In this document: piece by piece, positions 11,426 to 21,819 of the stretch
How the letters are laid out: each line of letters opens with the position of its first letter
How positions within the stretch are numbered: position 1 is the first letter of the stretch
Origin: Coleophoma eucalyptorum
Taxonomy: Eukaryota; Ascomycota; Leotiomycetes; Helotiales; Dermateaceae
Direction of reading: 5' to 3'
NCBI GenBank assembly: GCA_026120035.1
Contig: JALRME010000002.1
Span: 124,001 to 188,000 of the forward strand
Length of the DNA stretch: 64,000 nt
Notes under the pieces: generated by a model
Seen by the model: only the letters and a program-made list of their open reading frames with translations
The model's database searches: none
What the model was told of the DNA's origin: nothing
Translations under genes and position numbers: made by a program

Positions 11426-12454
11426 GACTGTGGATTGCCGTTGCTGCTGCCCCTGGACGCGAAAGTGGTCTTTGCGTTTTTGCTACGCGCTCGCAGCCCT
11501 GGGGACTTTTTTCTTTTTTTGTCTTGATGCTTTGCCACTTTCAGAGCAGCACCTGCAGCTGCTGGGTGCTTGCATGGTTCACGTGAAGCATTGGGCACGT
11601 GTCAGAGACCACCCTGATCACCCTCCATTACCCAGCCCTACCTCCCCTTACCTAAGGTCACGAGCAGCTGTTTGTCTTGTTTGTTGTGGATGTTTTTGGG
11701 TGGTTCTTCCTGGTCGTCCGTGAGCGCGTGTGTGGCTTGGGGTGGGTCGCCATACAAGAAGTGCATTGTCATGCAATTTCACTTGTGCATCGTGGGAAAG
11801 TAGAGGCTTTGCTCTATGAAGTAAGGCATCATGGACCCGGGAGGTTTTATGCACGGAAGATGCATAAGTCGCACAATTTGCACTACCAGTGCCGACGTTT
11901 GCAGCGCAGAGCAGAAGAATTTCATTGTCGATTGTCTTGAACGTCGGGTGCTGAATGCTTGGTGCTCGGGAGATGACGCTTCCCTTCCCTTCCTTGCTGA
12001 CTTTTTCCTCTCGTTTCCCGCATCCACACCCACACCCACACCCACACCCACGCCCACTACACCCAAAGCTCGGCTTCTCCTTCAGGGAATTCTTCCGTTG
12101 CTCCCTTCCAGTTTCCAGTTTCCAGCTTCCCTTCATCCTCCCTAACAAGTCACCTCCTATACCCTTCGTCCGACTGGTCATCAATCACCCCACGACCTGC
12201 ACAAATAATCCAACCACTCCATCATCGAAGCGCTACATCTTAATTGATTCCGGCCGCTGTCCATTCTCTTGCTATCTTGTCGCCATCACCGGTTGTTGCG
12301 CTACTCTTTCCCGGCATAATCACCTGCGCAAAGCCAGCATTCCTCACGCGACATCACCGACCGAGCTCTGAGCCCTCTTCCCACCGTCACATTCCCCTCC
12401 ATCGGGGCGCCATATCTGTCACTGTTGCTCTCCAATATCTAATGCCATCTCAAC
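11426..12454. promoter_or_regulatory. Divergent promoter region, IPK1 / MDM34
   Basis: This is about 1 kb between two divergent start codons. On the IPK1 side are two CACGTG palindromes (11580-11585 and 11596-11601). On the MDM34 side is a hexanucleotide repeat (12024-12056) and a long C/T-rich tract up to the ATG. Several overlapping frames here are driven by low complexity and are not called. Confidence 0.5.
12024..12056. repeat. (CCACAC)n microsatellite
   Basis: About five copies of CCACAC run in tandem, the last changed to CCACGC. It lies about 400 bases upstream of MDM34 in a pyrimidine-rich leader. It is responsible for glycine/cysteine or proline/threonine runs in spurious overlapping frames. 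Confidence 0.9.
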
Positions 12455-14420
12455 ATGGCTTTCAACTTCAACTGGTCGCCACTCACGGCAGATGCAGACT
12501 TCTACTCGCGAACGCAAGATCTGCTCACAGCGGCCCTCAATAAATCACCGAAACCTCCCATCATCGTCGACGATATCATCGTCAATGAGCTCAATCTGGG
12601 TTCCGTCCCTCCGGAGCTGGAGATACTGGAGATTGGGGATTTGGCAGAGGATAGATTCCGGGGCATTTTCAAGATGTGCTATTCAGGGGACGCCTTCTTG
12701 ACTCTGAAGACCAGAGTACAGGTACGTCGCACTTCAGTTTCCTACTTCTATCTCTCTCCGATGGTTCTGCCAGCACCATTCGAATTTTCTCCCTTTTCGA
12801 TTTGTTATGGTGTTTTGCTCGCAAATTTCTTTGCATGGATACACGCTCAAACACCAGCGGGCCGCATCCCTGACAAATTTATTAACAAACGCTGATATAT
12901 AAACAACACAGGCGAATCCCCTAAACACTTATTTGTTTTCTAAGCCATCGTTTACGTCTCCTCAGCCACTCGCCGCATCTTCGGGCTTGACAATTCCCTT
13001 GCAGATCACACTCTCGGAGTTCAAGCTCTCTGCCTTCATTATTGTCGTTTTCTCGAGGCAAAAGGGGCTGACCCTTGTATTCCGAAATGACCCCCTCGAA
13101 TCGCTGAAGGTTTCCTCTACGTTCGACTCGATACCGTTTGTACGAGACTACCTGCAAAATGAGATTGAGAAGCAGTTGCGCACATTGATGATGGATGAGC
13201 TGCCAGCTATCATTCACAGATTGTCCTTGCGATTATGGTGCCCGGAACACAAAGCCAGAGAAGACCAAGAAGCCGCGCAATCAGCAAAATCAGAAAGCAA
13301 TGAAGAAGAAGAAACTCCTGTCGATCCATTTGCGAGCCCGCCACAAGATGCTGTAGATGCACGAGGGAATGTTTTGGATGCGAGCGAAATCTCATCCTTA
13401 TCATTAGATGGAGGATCTGAGATCCACTCGCTATTTTCCCAGAAGAACCTGCTTCGCCTTGGTGCTTTGACTGACTCACATCGTACGCTGTCCTTATTTA
13501 CCCCCTCGATCCGGGATGCTGTTTTCCGAGCGTGGGCCAGCCCTGCTGAGAGAGGTGAGAGTGCAACTGTTTCTACACCTTCCACGCCAACTCTAAGTCG
13601 ATCCCAATCCAACCTTGGAAACACTGGCGGAACGACATACACTTTTGACACTGCGTCAGAGTCTAGCCATTCATCTCGCCCATCTCTTGTAAGCTTCCAA
13701 TCGGCGAGGGCCGGATTGAGCCTTGGCTCTGGAAATCATCCAAGGTCTCATGTTGGACGTAAGAAGAAGACTAGAGTTGTTAATCTTCGCCGTGATAAGA
13801 CGGCCGATGACATTTCGAGCATGAGCGGTGACAGTGAGACATCTGAAGCTACATGTGCTTCAGAGCCTGCGATCCCAACACAAATTCCCGAGGAACCAGA
13901 AGATAACATCATCACGCCTCCACGCTCACCATCTGGCAAGGTCCGCTTTCGCACTGGTAGTGACGTGGATGACACACCAAGAAGGTTGAGATCTTTGACA
14001 GCATCGAGGAATTCCGAGCCACCTCTTCGTCCAGCTTTTAATCTTGAGGCTAAAATCAATTCGGAGGCTGCATCCTCGCCAGCTGGCTCGACAGAACGAG
14101 ATAACACCTCGTCAGCACGTAGCAGCATGCGACCACAACGGCAACAAAGACCTACCTATACGTCATCAACATTTTCACCTTTTCCAGCCGAGAAAGTGTC
14201 AACACCATCAGTACCCACTCAATATACCCCACACCCTGTCACTGAAACTTCCGGCAGTATTCTTGAACAGGCTTGGGTGTTAAAGATGGCTGGTGAGATT
14301 GCTCGACGAGCACACGACGAGAAAACCTCTCAAGGAGGCTTCTGGGCCAACACCAGTCAAGATGACCGTGAGGATTCACCACCACCGGCTTACGAGCCTG
14401 CACCACAAATTGCCCGTTAA
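12455..14420 (+). CDS. mdm34: ERMES subunit Mdm34/Mmm2
   Basis: This is an outer-mitochondrial-membrane subunit of the ER-mitochondria encounter structure, which moves phospholipids between the two organelles. Exons 12455-12721 and 12912-14420 join in phase 0 over a 190-base intron, giving 591 residues. The N-terminus ([20 protein letters not shown]) and [23 protein letters not shown] are hallmarks. The lipid-binding SMP domain spans roughly residues 1-200 and continues across the splice with [26 protein letters not shown] in that order. The rest is a low-complexity Ser/Pro/Arg-rich tail, as in other filamentous fungi. It ends with a conserved short helix ([17 protein letters not shown]). No membrane helix is seen, as expected for this subunit. 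Confidence 0.95.
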
Positions 14421-15482
14421 AGTACTACATATTTCTTATGTATTTTACATAAGTCATCGGGGCGTTCTGGGATTGTTTACATTGACACCCTCCACTCACT
14501 CACTCCTTGCATATTTCATACTGTATTTGTTTTTTGGCGAGTATCCTGGCATGGCAATTTAGCGTTGATTTATTTCTTTTCTGTTTGTTTAGCTGTTCGG
14601 AGGGGAAGCGATCCTTTTTGAAGTAATTGCTATTACTATTGGGAGGCCGGCTGGGCTCCTTGTATGTACAAAAGTTTTTTCGCGTCTGGATGGAACAAGG
14701 AAGGAAAGGTTTGGTTGGGTCCGGTCTGGCTCATTTGGAATATTGGGATTTTAAAAGGCAACAAAACTCACACAAAATCCTGATATGCGGGCTGGACCTT
14801 CGAGAGGAATTAGGAGGCGGGATTGATAGAAATGAGTGACGAATGGCGCGCACACGCACATGGATGAACGGAACATCGGATCTTCTCTTCCATAGAAGTC
14901 TAAGATCATTGGTTCTTTCTCTGTCCGTTGATGCGCTCGCATTCGTCTGTTGTGCAGAACAGAGCTGGGTGAGGTTAAGATAGCCAGATGGGTTACTTCC
15001 TTGCTTGTCACTAGACGTACGAATTTCTTTTGTTCTTGGAGAGAATGAGGCTAAGGTCTTAAGCTTAAAAGACATGGCCTTGCTTAGACATCTGCTTGTA
15101 GCTGTAAGCTAGAATAGAAGGAAAGAGGAGAATTGAACAAGATTGAATCCTTTCCAGCCTTTTTCGATCATGACTTGTACTTTGTGATCTGTGCAGCAGT
15201 TTGTATCTTTGATATTACATTTCTCCGAGTTAAGAGTTGTGATTATGCACTACAGTTCGACGCCACTCTACGCCACTCCTTGGCTGGAGTTTTGTGAAGG
15301 AGCTCTCCTTCAACTTAATCGCTGGACCTATCTCCTCGTGCCTACTGCTGTAGCGTTTAGACTAGCTTGTCTCGCAGCGGCTGCAAGAGCAGTATCATCA
15401 TCTACGATCTTCTCTCCATGACATTTGCTCCATACTTGCTCACTTGTAGCGGTTTTTTTCCTCTCTCAAAAGATTCATCCTA
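14421..15482. other. Convergent intergenic region, MDM34 / YAF9
   Basis: Both flanking genes end here. The first 200 bases are T-rich and probably the MDM34 3' UTR. A minus-strand frame at 14731-15075 (114 codons, ATG start, basic and serine-rich) is the only candidate. It has no recognisable domain and I do not call it a gene. Confidence 0.4.
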
Positions 15483-16351
15483 TCACGACCTTAATTTCGC
15501 CAACTCTTCCTCCTTCTCCTTCAGTTCCTTCTGCACACTCTTTGTCAACTCCTCTACCTTTCCCATCGCCTCTCTCAGCCGCTTGATTTCTAACGTCTCA
15601 CTCTCTCTGCTGAATGGCTGGCCAGGTCGATTCTGGCTCGGTATCAACGCCGTCCTATCGCCCACACTCCCCACCATTCCACCCCCTAGCTTCCGTGTCC
15701 CCTTCCCCTTGCCTCCTGCTCCCTTCGGCGGCGCTGGTGCGGGTGAGGTCAAGATCTCGTAGAAATTCTCGTATGGTTCGTTGAAGAGTTGTTCCTCGTA
15801 CACCCAGGCGAGGATCTCCGGCTGCTGCTTCATAGCTTCTTTCTCAGCTTCTGTTGCGCCGTAAGGATGCAGGCGTAGGTGGTGGTATAGGGTCTGTGGC
15901 TTCTCGAGAGATTCGGGGATGTAGTATAGCTTGATGGTGATTTCGAACTCACCCCAGCCGGTCTCGTGCACTGCGAAGGCATCGCCAGGCTTGATATTTT
16001 CGATTGCTGCAGCGGATATTATTAGCATTGGTCTTATTTCTATTTTGGCATCTCTCATCACTCAGAAGTTGACAAATTGGATCGCGATGCAGAGGAAGAA
16101 GGGTTCTTCTTACTGCGCAGAGGATTTGGAATCGACTCGTGCAGCTTGAACTGCACCTTTCGCAGCCAGTACGTGATATCTGTATCATCAACCCCTTTCA
16201 CGAACACCGTCCACGAGTGCGTATGATCTTCAGGTGTGCCTTCTGGCTTGGGGTTTGTAGTGTCATTGAATGGTTTGGAGGTTGTGCCATAGACAAATGG
16301 CCGGAATATTTGGGTGCCTTTGACGCGCTTTTGGGAATTTGGCGGCGCCAT
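15483..16351 (-). CDS. yaf9: YEATS-domain protein Yaf9
   Basis: This is a reader of acylated histone H3 and a shared subunit of the NuA4 acetyltransferase and SWR1 remodelling complexes. Exons 16351-16114 and 16006-15483 join over a 107-base intron (donor GTAAGA, branch GCTAAT, acceptor CTGCAG) to give 253 residues. Splicing restores NPLRTIENIKPGDAF. The YEATS domain covers about residues 1-140 with RPFVYGTTSKPF, HTHSWTVFVKGVDDTDITYW, KLHESIPNP and ETGWGEFEITIKLYY; the W-G-E-F-E segment forms the acyl-lysine pocket. A Gly/Lys linker is followed by a C-terminal coiled coil of about 50 residues ending KEKEEELAKLRS. The gene is divergent from COQ11. Confidence 0.94.
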
Positions 16352-16687
16352 TGTCGACCTTCGGAAAGGATGTGGGGGATGTATGTGGTGTGGATGTTGA
16401 TGGTGAACTTCTTTGATTTTGTCGCGAAGTCAAGATGCGATGCGCGAGGAAAGAAGGCTGAAGAAAGAAGGCTGGCGCGGTCGCTCGGTGGCTCGATGGA
16501 AAGAGGCAGAATTTAAGGTTGCGTTCTTAGCGGCGGGTAGACCCCCGTCTGAAAGCTGCAGCGGAAGATCGAATGATCCGAACTCATGAGATCATCCCAA
16601 AAAGATCTCGTTCCTGACATCCTCTTCCACCTTCTAGCTCCGCCAACTCTCAATTCTATGCCAGGTTCTTAGGTAGAAGGCGATATC
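16352..16687. promoter_or_regulatory. Divergent promoter, YAF9 / COQ11
   Basis: The two ATG codons are 336 bases apart on opposite strands, so this short segment must hold both promoters. I could not assign a specific factor site. Confidence 0.5.
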
Positions 16688-17620
16688 ATGGCTTCGACGA
16701 AGAAACTAGTTGTTTGTGGAGGCAATGGATTCTTGGGATCTCGAATTTGCAGATCTGCTGTTGCTAGAGGTTGGGAGGTGACGAGTATTAGGTAAAGAAG
16801 ATCTCTCCCAGTCAATTGTTTTTATATACACATTGCTCACAATGCTCGTCCCAGTCGTTCCGGAGAACCCACCTGGTCCTCCGTAACATCATCACCCACG
16901 CCACCATCCTGGGCGCGCAAAGTTACCTGGGAGCGCGCCGACATCCTCAAACCCAATACCTACTCTCCCCTCCTCAAGAACGCAGACTACGTCGTACACA
17001 GCATGGGCATTCTCCTCGAAGCAGATTACAAAGGCGTGGTCTCCGGCAAGGAGTCACCTCTCACGGGTCTCCAGCGCGCATTCAGCAGCACGAAAGCCGG
17101 GTCGCAGAACCCACTGACGCGAGCGAACGGCGAGGACTTGAAACCGCAGGAAAAGGACGGCCAGCTGACCTACGAACTTATGAATCGCGACTCGGCTATA
17201 GCACTTGCTCGAGAGGCGGCTGAGAATCAAGTTCCGGCCTTTGTGTACATTTCTGCGGCGGCTGGAGCGCCGGTCTTGCCGGCGAGGTATATTAAGACGA
17301 AGAGAGAGGCGGAATCGACGATTGCGTCTGAGTTTCCAAGGATGCGCAGCGCTTTTGTGAGACCGGGTTTCTTGTACGATAGCTCGAGAGCCTTTACGAT
17401 GCCCCTTGCGGCGATGACGGGGCTGGGGGCTGTTTTTAATACTGTTACGGGCGGCGTTTTTGGAGGTATTATGGGCGCTGCTGGGGCAAAGCCTCTGAAG
17501 GCGGACGTGGTGGCTGATGCTGTGGTTGAGGCATTGAGTGATGAGAACGTCAAAGGCCCTGTGGAGATTCAGGAGATTGAGGAGTTGGCACAGAAGGCTT
17601 GGAGGAAGGGAATGCTGTGA
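16688..17620 (+). CDS. coq11: Mitochondrial NAD(P)-binding SDR, Coq11-like
   Basis: This is an atypical short-chain dehydrogenase fold protein of the NDUFA9/Coq11 kind, associated with the coenzyme Q synthome in yeast. Exons 16688-16791 and 16855-17620 give 289 residues. The first exon carries the Rossmann motif GGNGFLGSRIC (from residue 11). The 63-base intron ends at the second of two TCCCAG sites, because only that one restores SIRSRSGEPTW. Later features are the NAD-fold strand DYVVHSMGILLE, SAAAGAPVLPARYIKTKREAE with the Tyr-x-x-x-Lys pair, and SAFVRPGFLYD, typical of this branch. No strong presequence is visible. It ends 102 bases from the convergent SYF2. Whether it is the functional Coq11 orthologue is inferred. 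Confidence 0.85.
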
Positions 17621-17722
17621 GAGCATAACTTTAAAACTTTGCCAGAGACCTTGCATTGTAGTATATTTGTACAACTAAACTCCAAGAGTCCCCCTCCTAG
17701 TCTAAACCTAACCCAACCCATT

Positions 17723-18679
17723 CTATATCATAGTGCCACGCTCAAAACTATCACGAATCTCGGCAGTGTACTGTTTTATAGTTAGCAGAGGCCAATAAAT
17801 AGGACTGGCTTGGCTTACCTTGTTGTAAAATCTTGCGAGCTTGTTGTTGAACTGTTTGTTCTTCTCGTTGATGTATGTGACATCTCCGTCCTCTGCTTGT
17901 CCCATCCTCTCTCTTCTCTTCTTGAGACGAGCATCCTCAGCTTGCTGGAGATCCTTGACCAATCTATCAACAGCCGCCTTATCAGGTTTGTTCTCCACGA
18001 AGCCTGTCGAGTCAGCCGTCGAATAGAATGTCCCATCCTTATCCACAGCAACCAACTCGCCATCATCAGTTTCCACAATTTCTAGTCCACCAGAAGCCGC
18101 AGCTTTTTCAACCGCAGCCATCTTCTCCTTCTCATATCCTTCCAAGTCAGGCTTTAAATGCTGCATCTGCCTCTTATAGACCTTACGACTGTCCTGTCGG
18201 TAATCCTGGAATGCCTGATCATCACGATGCGCGCCCTTCTTCTTGAGCCGCTTATCCCACCGCTCGCTCTCCTCAATCGTCCAGTCCCATGCACGCTTAC
18301 GTTCGAAATCTTCTCCCGCGGCTTCTGCATCTGCTTTAAGCAAGTTGTGTGAAGCAACGGCTTGTTTTCGGTGTAATGAGGTCAGCTGGGTTTGATCCGT
18401 GGCTAGTCGTTGCGACTCTACGTTGGCCTCTTTCAAATTCTTCTGCGCAGATGTTCTAGCGCGTGCCTGTAGAGCCTTGAATCGTTCTTGTCGCTCTTTC
18501 GCTTTGGCTGCTGCATCTGAGTTTGCAGATGAGGATTCACCCCCCGCGGCTTTTGCCCCTTCTGCTGCGTGCGCCTCTGCAACCGGTTCGCTTTGGTCCG
18601 CGCTTTGTGTCGTGGCTACCTCTGCCTCTTTCTCTGGTTCGTTCGTCGCACGCGTCTTTCTCTTCTTTGCGGGAGGCAT
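17723..18679 (-). CDS. syf2: Pre-mRNA-splicing factor Syf2
   Basis: This is an NTC (Prp19)-associated spliceosome component. The frame is open as 318 codons, but a 48-base segment (17771-17818, GTAAGC..AACAG with branch GCTAAC) is an intron with no stop. Removing it gives 302 residues and the conserved end LARFYNKYTAEIRDSFERGTMI in two pieces. The N-terminus is a basic nuclear signal (PPAKKRKTR) and a Glu/Ala-rich linker. The SYF2 domain starts at about residue 110 with KRAWDWTIEESERWDKR and continues through DYRQDSRKVYKRQMQHLKPD. I chose the spliced form because the family's C-terminus is continuous across it. Confidence 0.9.
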   Translation of the reverse strand: MPPAKKRKTRATNEPEKEAEVATTQSADQSEPVAEAHAAEGAKAAGGESSSANSDAAAKAKERQERFKALQARARTSAQKNLKEANVESQRLATDQTQLTSLHRKQAVASHNLLKADAEAAGEDFERKRAWDWTIEESERWDKRLKKKGAHRDDQAFQDYRQDSRKVYKRQMQHLKPDLEGYEKEKMAAVEKAAASGGLEIVETDDGELVAVDKDGTFYSTADSTGFVENKPDKAAVDRLVKDLQQAEDARLKKRRERMGQAEDGDVTYINEKNKQFNNKLARFYNKVSQASPIYWPLLTIKQYTAEIRDSFERGTMI

Positions 18680-18948
18680 TTTGGTTGTGGTGCTATGTAT
18701 ATGTATGTTATGAAGTGAGGTCGTCTGAAAATCAAAGCACTAAAGATATGCCGCTAAAATGGCGTTTGTCGGGAGCGCTTAGGCTAAAATAGGCGCCTAT
18801 TATGCCTATTGTTGACTGGACTGAGTTTACGAAGACCCACTTCCCCAGTTCTTCCATTCCCCAGCCGTGCTTCGTGATCACTCCACTTTCTCCGAAGAAC
18901 AATAGGACTTATTTCTCATGTTCTCGACCATCGCCTCCAATTGTTGCG
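18680..18948. promoter_or_regulatory. Divergent promoter, SYF2 / unknown mitochondrial-type gene
   Basis: This segment is only 269 bases between the SYF2 ATG and the preferred ATG of the next gene. An in-frame upstream ATG at 18802 would leave 122 bases. Confidence 0.4.
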
Positions 18949-20505
18949 ATGATTCCTCAAAGACGCGTCTGCGGTCTTTGTAGGAATACCACCAAAAACC
19001 GACCTACCTCTCCTACTCACGAATTTCGCCGACCTTGGTCCACCCAGCCATCACCATCTGCGAGCCGATACACGGATTATGTCCTCTCACCATTGGTGAT
19101 TGAGCTTGATGCAGCAAACAATCCTCACGTACGAAACTTCGATGATTTAGAAGAACATGAAAGACGAAATCTCTTTGGAATGGATTTATACAGACCTATA
19201 CCTAAGCCAGGGAAATCCCAGCTTGAAGAACCTACCGAGAAAGTGCCGAAGGGACATGAGAGGAACAAGACACGAGGATTGAAGACGAGTGTCGTTATAC
19301 CACACGATATCTTGTCGTTCGCGCTTTATGGAGAATCAATAGATCGAGTCAATCTGCCAAGATTCTATGGCGGGTTTGAAGCAAACACGGAACATCTCTT
19401 GTGGTTATATCGATTTCGGGGAGTACAGCGCAAGAGCATCTTGCAAAACTCGCGGAATCTACTCTATAAGTTTACCACAGATAAAAAAGAGATGAGCAAG
19501 CGCGCTTTGTTAGTTCCTGAACAGATGGAAGATATTATTGAGGAGATTGAAACCTGTACCGACTTTGCACATCTACGGCGGATGACTTCAATCCTTACGC
19601 AAACACCCGAGGGTTGCGATTTGATAGCAAGTCACGGAGAATCGTTGATCAAAGGGATAAAATCCTCCTGTATCTCTATTGATCTTCCTCCAAGCTCGGT
19701 CTTGATTTTGAGCTACCTAAATGGTCTGATTTCCAACCTGGTTCCACAAGGATTCAAAATCGGTCCAGAACTGTGTAATTATGCAATTGACATTGCAGCA
19801 AAAGCATATGTTCTACCAGCAGTTTACAAATACCTTAGGCTTGCTCATCTCGAAGGTTACAAACCCACCTATCGAGCATATCATGCGATGGCAGTTCTTT
19901 GTCGACTGGAAGATGAGACTAGGAAGTATATGAGAACCTGGCACATCCCGAGAGAAACGAGTTGGAAGAAAGACTACCTGGTTCGCCTACTGAGCGGTTG
20001 GGATTCCGTTGAAGCTGCAAAATCTGGAGCGGAGAGAGACTTTTGTTTTATGACCTTCTTTGAAAACAATAGAAGAGGTACAATGGGCACCTTTTACGAC
20101 TATATCCTTGCACTCGGTAAGCTTGGAGAGAAGGAGATGATCTGGTACGAGTGGGAAGTCCACACTCAATCACAAGAAAATGACTGCCTTGATGCAAGAG
20201 CAGACGCTGAAGTCTTTGCGGTTTCGTTCCTCCTCGCAGACGACACAGCACACGCTATTGATGTTCTGAAAGGTACGGGCAGTAGTACCATCAGCAGGAT
20301 TCCTGTTAGTAAGAGCTCTAGCGCAGAGATATCAAGGGAAGCGTCTGCAGACCGCATTCCTGCTACTGCCATCAAGAAGAGCCTTGGTTGTACTGTCGAA
20401 GATGTGCTTGAGGAATTAGACATTAGTAGTCATCATTGGCGTCCAGATTACACGGTGATTTGGGATCAGAGGAGAAGCCGGGCGACAAGTACTGCAGCTG
20501 CGTAA
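18949..20505 (+). CDS. Uncharacterised helical protein, possibly mitochondrial
   Basis: The frame is open without introns from 18802. The ATG at 18949 is preferred because the protein then starts MIPQRRVCGLCRNTTKNRP, basic and nearly free of acidic residues like a mitochondrial presequence. This gives 518 residues; the upstream start gives 567. After about residue 85 the chain is mostly alpha-helical by composition, with spaced Leu/Tyr positions (NTEHLLWLYRFRGVQ, NLLYKFTTDKKEM, NYAIDIAAKAYVLPAVYKYL, YRAYHAMAVLCRLEDETRKY) that resemble degenerate helical repeats of the PPR/TPR kind. I do not recognise a named family. A mitochondrial RNA- or translation-linked role would fit but is inference. 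It ends with the short motif VEDVLEELDISSHHWRPDY. Confidence 0.8.
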   Translation: MIPQRRVCGLCRNTTKNRPTSPTHEFRRPWSTQPSPSASRYTDYVLSPLVIELDAANNPHVRNFDDLEEHERRNLFGMDLYRPIPKPGKSQLEEPTEKVPKGHERNKTRGLKTSVVIPHDILSFALYGESIDRVNLPRFYGGFEANTEHLLWLYRFRGVQRKSILQNSRNLLYKFTTDKKEMSKRALLVPEQMEDIIEEIETCTDFAHLRRMTSILTQTPEGCDLIASHGESLIKGIKSSCISIDLPPSSVLILSYLNGLISNLVPQGFKIGPELCNYAIDIAAKAYVLPAVYKYLRLAHLEGYKPTYRAYHAMAVLCRLEDETRKYMRTWHIPRETSWKKDYLVRLLSGWDSVEAAKSGAERDFCFMTFFENNRRGTMGTFYDYILALGKLGEKEMIWYEWEVHTQSQENDCLDARADAEVFAVSFLLADDTAHAIDVLKGTGSSTISRIPVSKSSSAEISREASADRIPATAIKKSLGCTVEDVLEELDISSHHWRPDYTVIWDQRRSRATSTAAA

Positions 20506-20856
20506 AGAAGTAGGTAGGAAACAGAATACCTCATTGCTGCTGTGAAGGAAACTATAGGCTGAGCTTCTTTTTGTACTACACCAAGGGAGCAAGATTGCAT
20601 TACTCCCTTGACCATTATATCCACAGTTTGGTGCAGACTAGATCCAATATTGTTTGGCCGACACGTGTAAATATACAATGAATTTATATCATAGGAAGAC
20701 GAGAGTTCTCAAGCAATATTCCTTACAATACCTTGCCAAGAATGGCAAGTTAGCCGAAGAGAGTTTCCACTCTCGGCCAACCGTCACATACATCTCGATG
20801 CTCACTCATCTCCCATATCCTCTAACGTGAAACATAAGATCCAAGCACTCACAAGA
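20506..20856. other. Intergenic
   Basis: These 351 bases lie between two plus-strand genes. They include the probable 3' UTR of the upstream gene and the leader of the small gene that follows. I see no distinct element. Confidence 0.4.
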
Positions 20857-21201
20857 ATGGATACAAAGCCAAAGAGACATCTGATCAAAGGCCCGCTTCG
20901 CATCCCTACAGCTCCTGCCACGTCGCAATCATGGACACAACCACCAGCCTCAAAGCACGAGATCCAGATCCGGAAGACACAGGAGGTAACTAAAGGTGAG
21001 GCTTCCTTGCTTGCGCCCCGAAAATCTTTTGGCTTAGTATCGTTATAATGAAAGTTTGTGTGTCCTTCAGCTGACTCTTGGCCCGCGCGGCACGTAGTGA
21101 GAGAGTTCTCATCTCGAAATGTGCCACAGCCTTTCCTAGATCCTGCGAATTTGGAACGTCGAGCGCTGGCGGTGAAGGCTGCAGGTTCGAGTGCTCTTTG
21201 A
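20857..21201 (+). CDS. Small two-exon gene, 89 residues, unknown
   Basis: Exon 20857-20995 starts at an ATG in good context (AGAATGG) and reads MDTKPKRHLIKGPLRIPTAP. A 75-base intron (GTGAGG..CCTTCAG, 20996-21070) joins it in phase to 21071-21201, which reads ADSWPARHVVREFSSRNVPQ and ends KAAGSSAL before TGA. The total is 270 bases, so the phases agree exactly. The protein is basic, proline-rich at its N-terminus, and has no signal peptide or membrane helix. I do not recognise the family. A minus-strand frame over the same bases (20990-21277) is also open but lacks a good start. I prefer the plus strand because its two exons close neatly. The gene is too short to stand out in single-frame searches. 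Confidence 0.45.
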
Positions 21202-21819
21202 ACCAACGTTCAATATTCATAACCGAAAAAGAATATGTTGGACGGTGCCAGGAGCTGAGTTGTTCCATTTCAAGCACAGCCTTCGAACTCGGAGTCGGAA
21301 CAAGAAGCGAATGCCGACTTTCTTCACGTCAGACTTCAGCCATCAACCGCGGAATAATGAAGGAGCACTCCCCATTAATTTTGCATACAGCCAACCAGGA
21401 GACAGACACAACATGAAATTTCAGAGACACCAAATCACAAGACAGCGCGTTCATTTCGTGTTGACTCATCCGCAAGTGGGGTCCGTGTTTTGACGTTCTA
21501 CAAGCAGCTGCCAAGATGCGCATCTTAGCCATGCCCCTTACATTTCCTGTGCCTAATTGGTTCTGCTGTCCGGGGCATATATTTTGAGTTGTTGCTGGTG
21601 AGGCAAAAGCTTGGTATGAGCTTGATAGTCGATCTTGGAATCGGAACTGGAATTAGAAATGATCATGATCCGACTCCGATGGTCAAGACGGCAATTCTTA
21701 TATTATAACGGTGGTTGACTTAGAGCCTCGAATTATCCGCCATCATCTCAGCACATCACGTTCATAATCGATACAGAACCTTTACAAAAGTACCTTTACA
21801 ATTACATCCACTCAATACC
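21202..21819. other. Intergenic, 618 bases
   Basis: This stretch holds the 3' flank of the small gene and the promoter of the VOC gene. The overlapping frames have no domain content. A run near 21655 (GAAATGATCATGATCCGA) contains the palindrome ATGATCAT, but I assign no role. Confidence 0.35.

Noticed and set aside
11648..12371. Glycine/cysteine- or proline/histidine-rich ORFs upstream of MDM34
   Set aside because: They are created by the CCACAC microsatellite and C/T-rich leader and have no domain.
21185..21195. tRNA B-box-like GGTTCGAGTGC
   Set aside because: No matching A box or cloverleaf can be drawn around it, and it lies in a coding exon.
20990..21277. Minus-strand gene opposite the small two-exon gene
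   Set aside because: The frame begins at a non-ATG codon and has no matching splice sites; the plus-strand two-exon reading closes exactly. It is not fully excluded.
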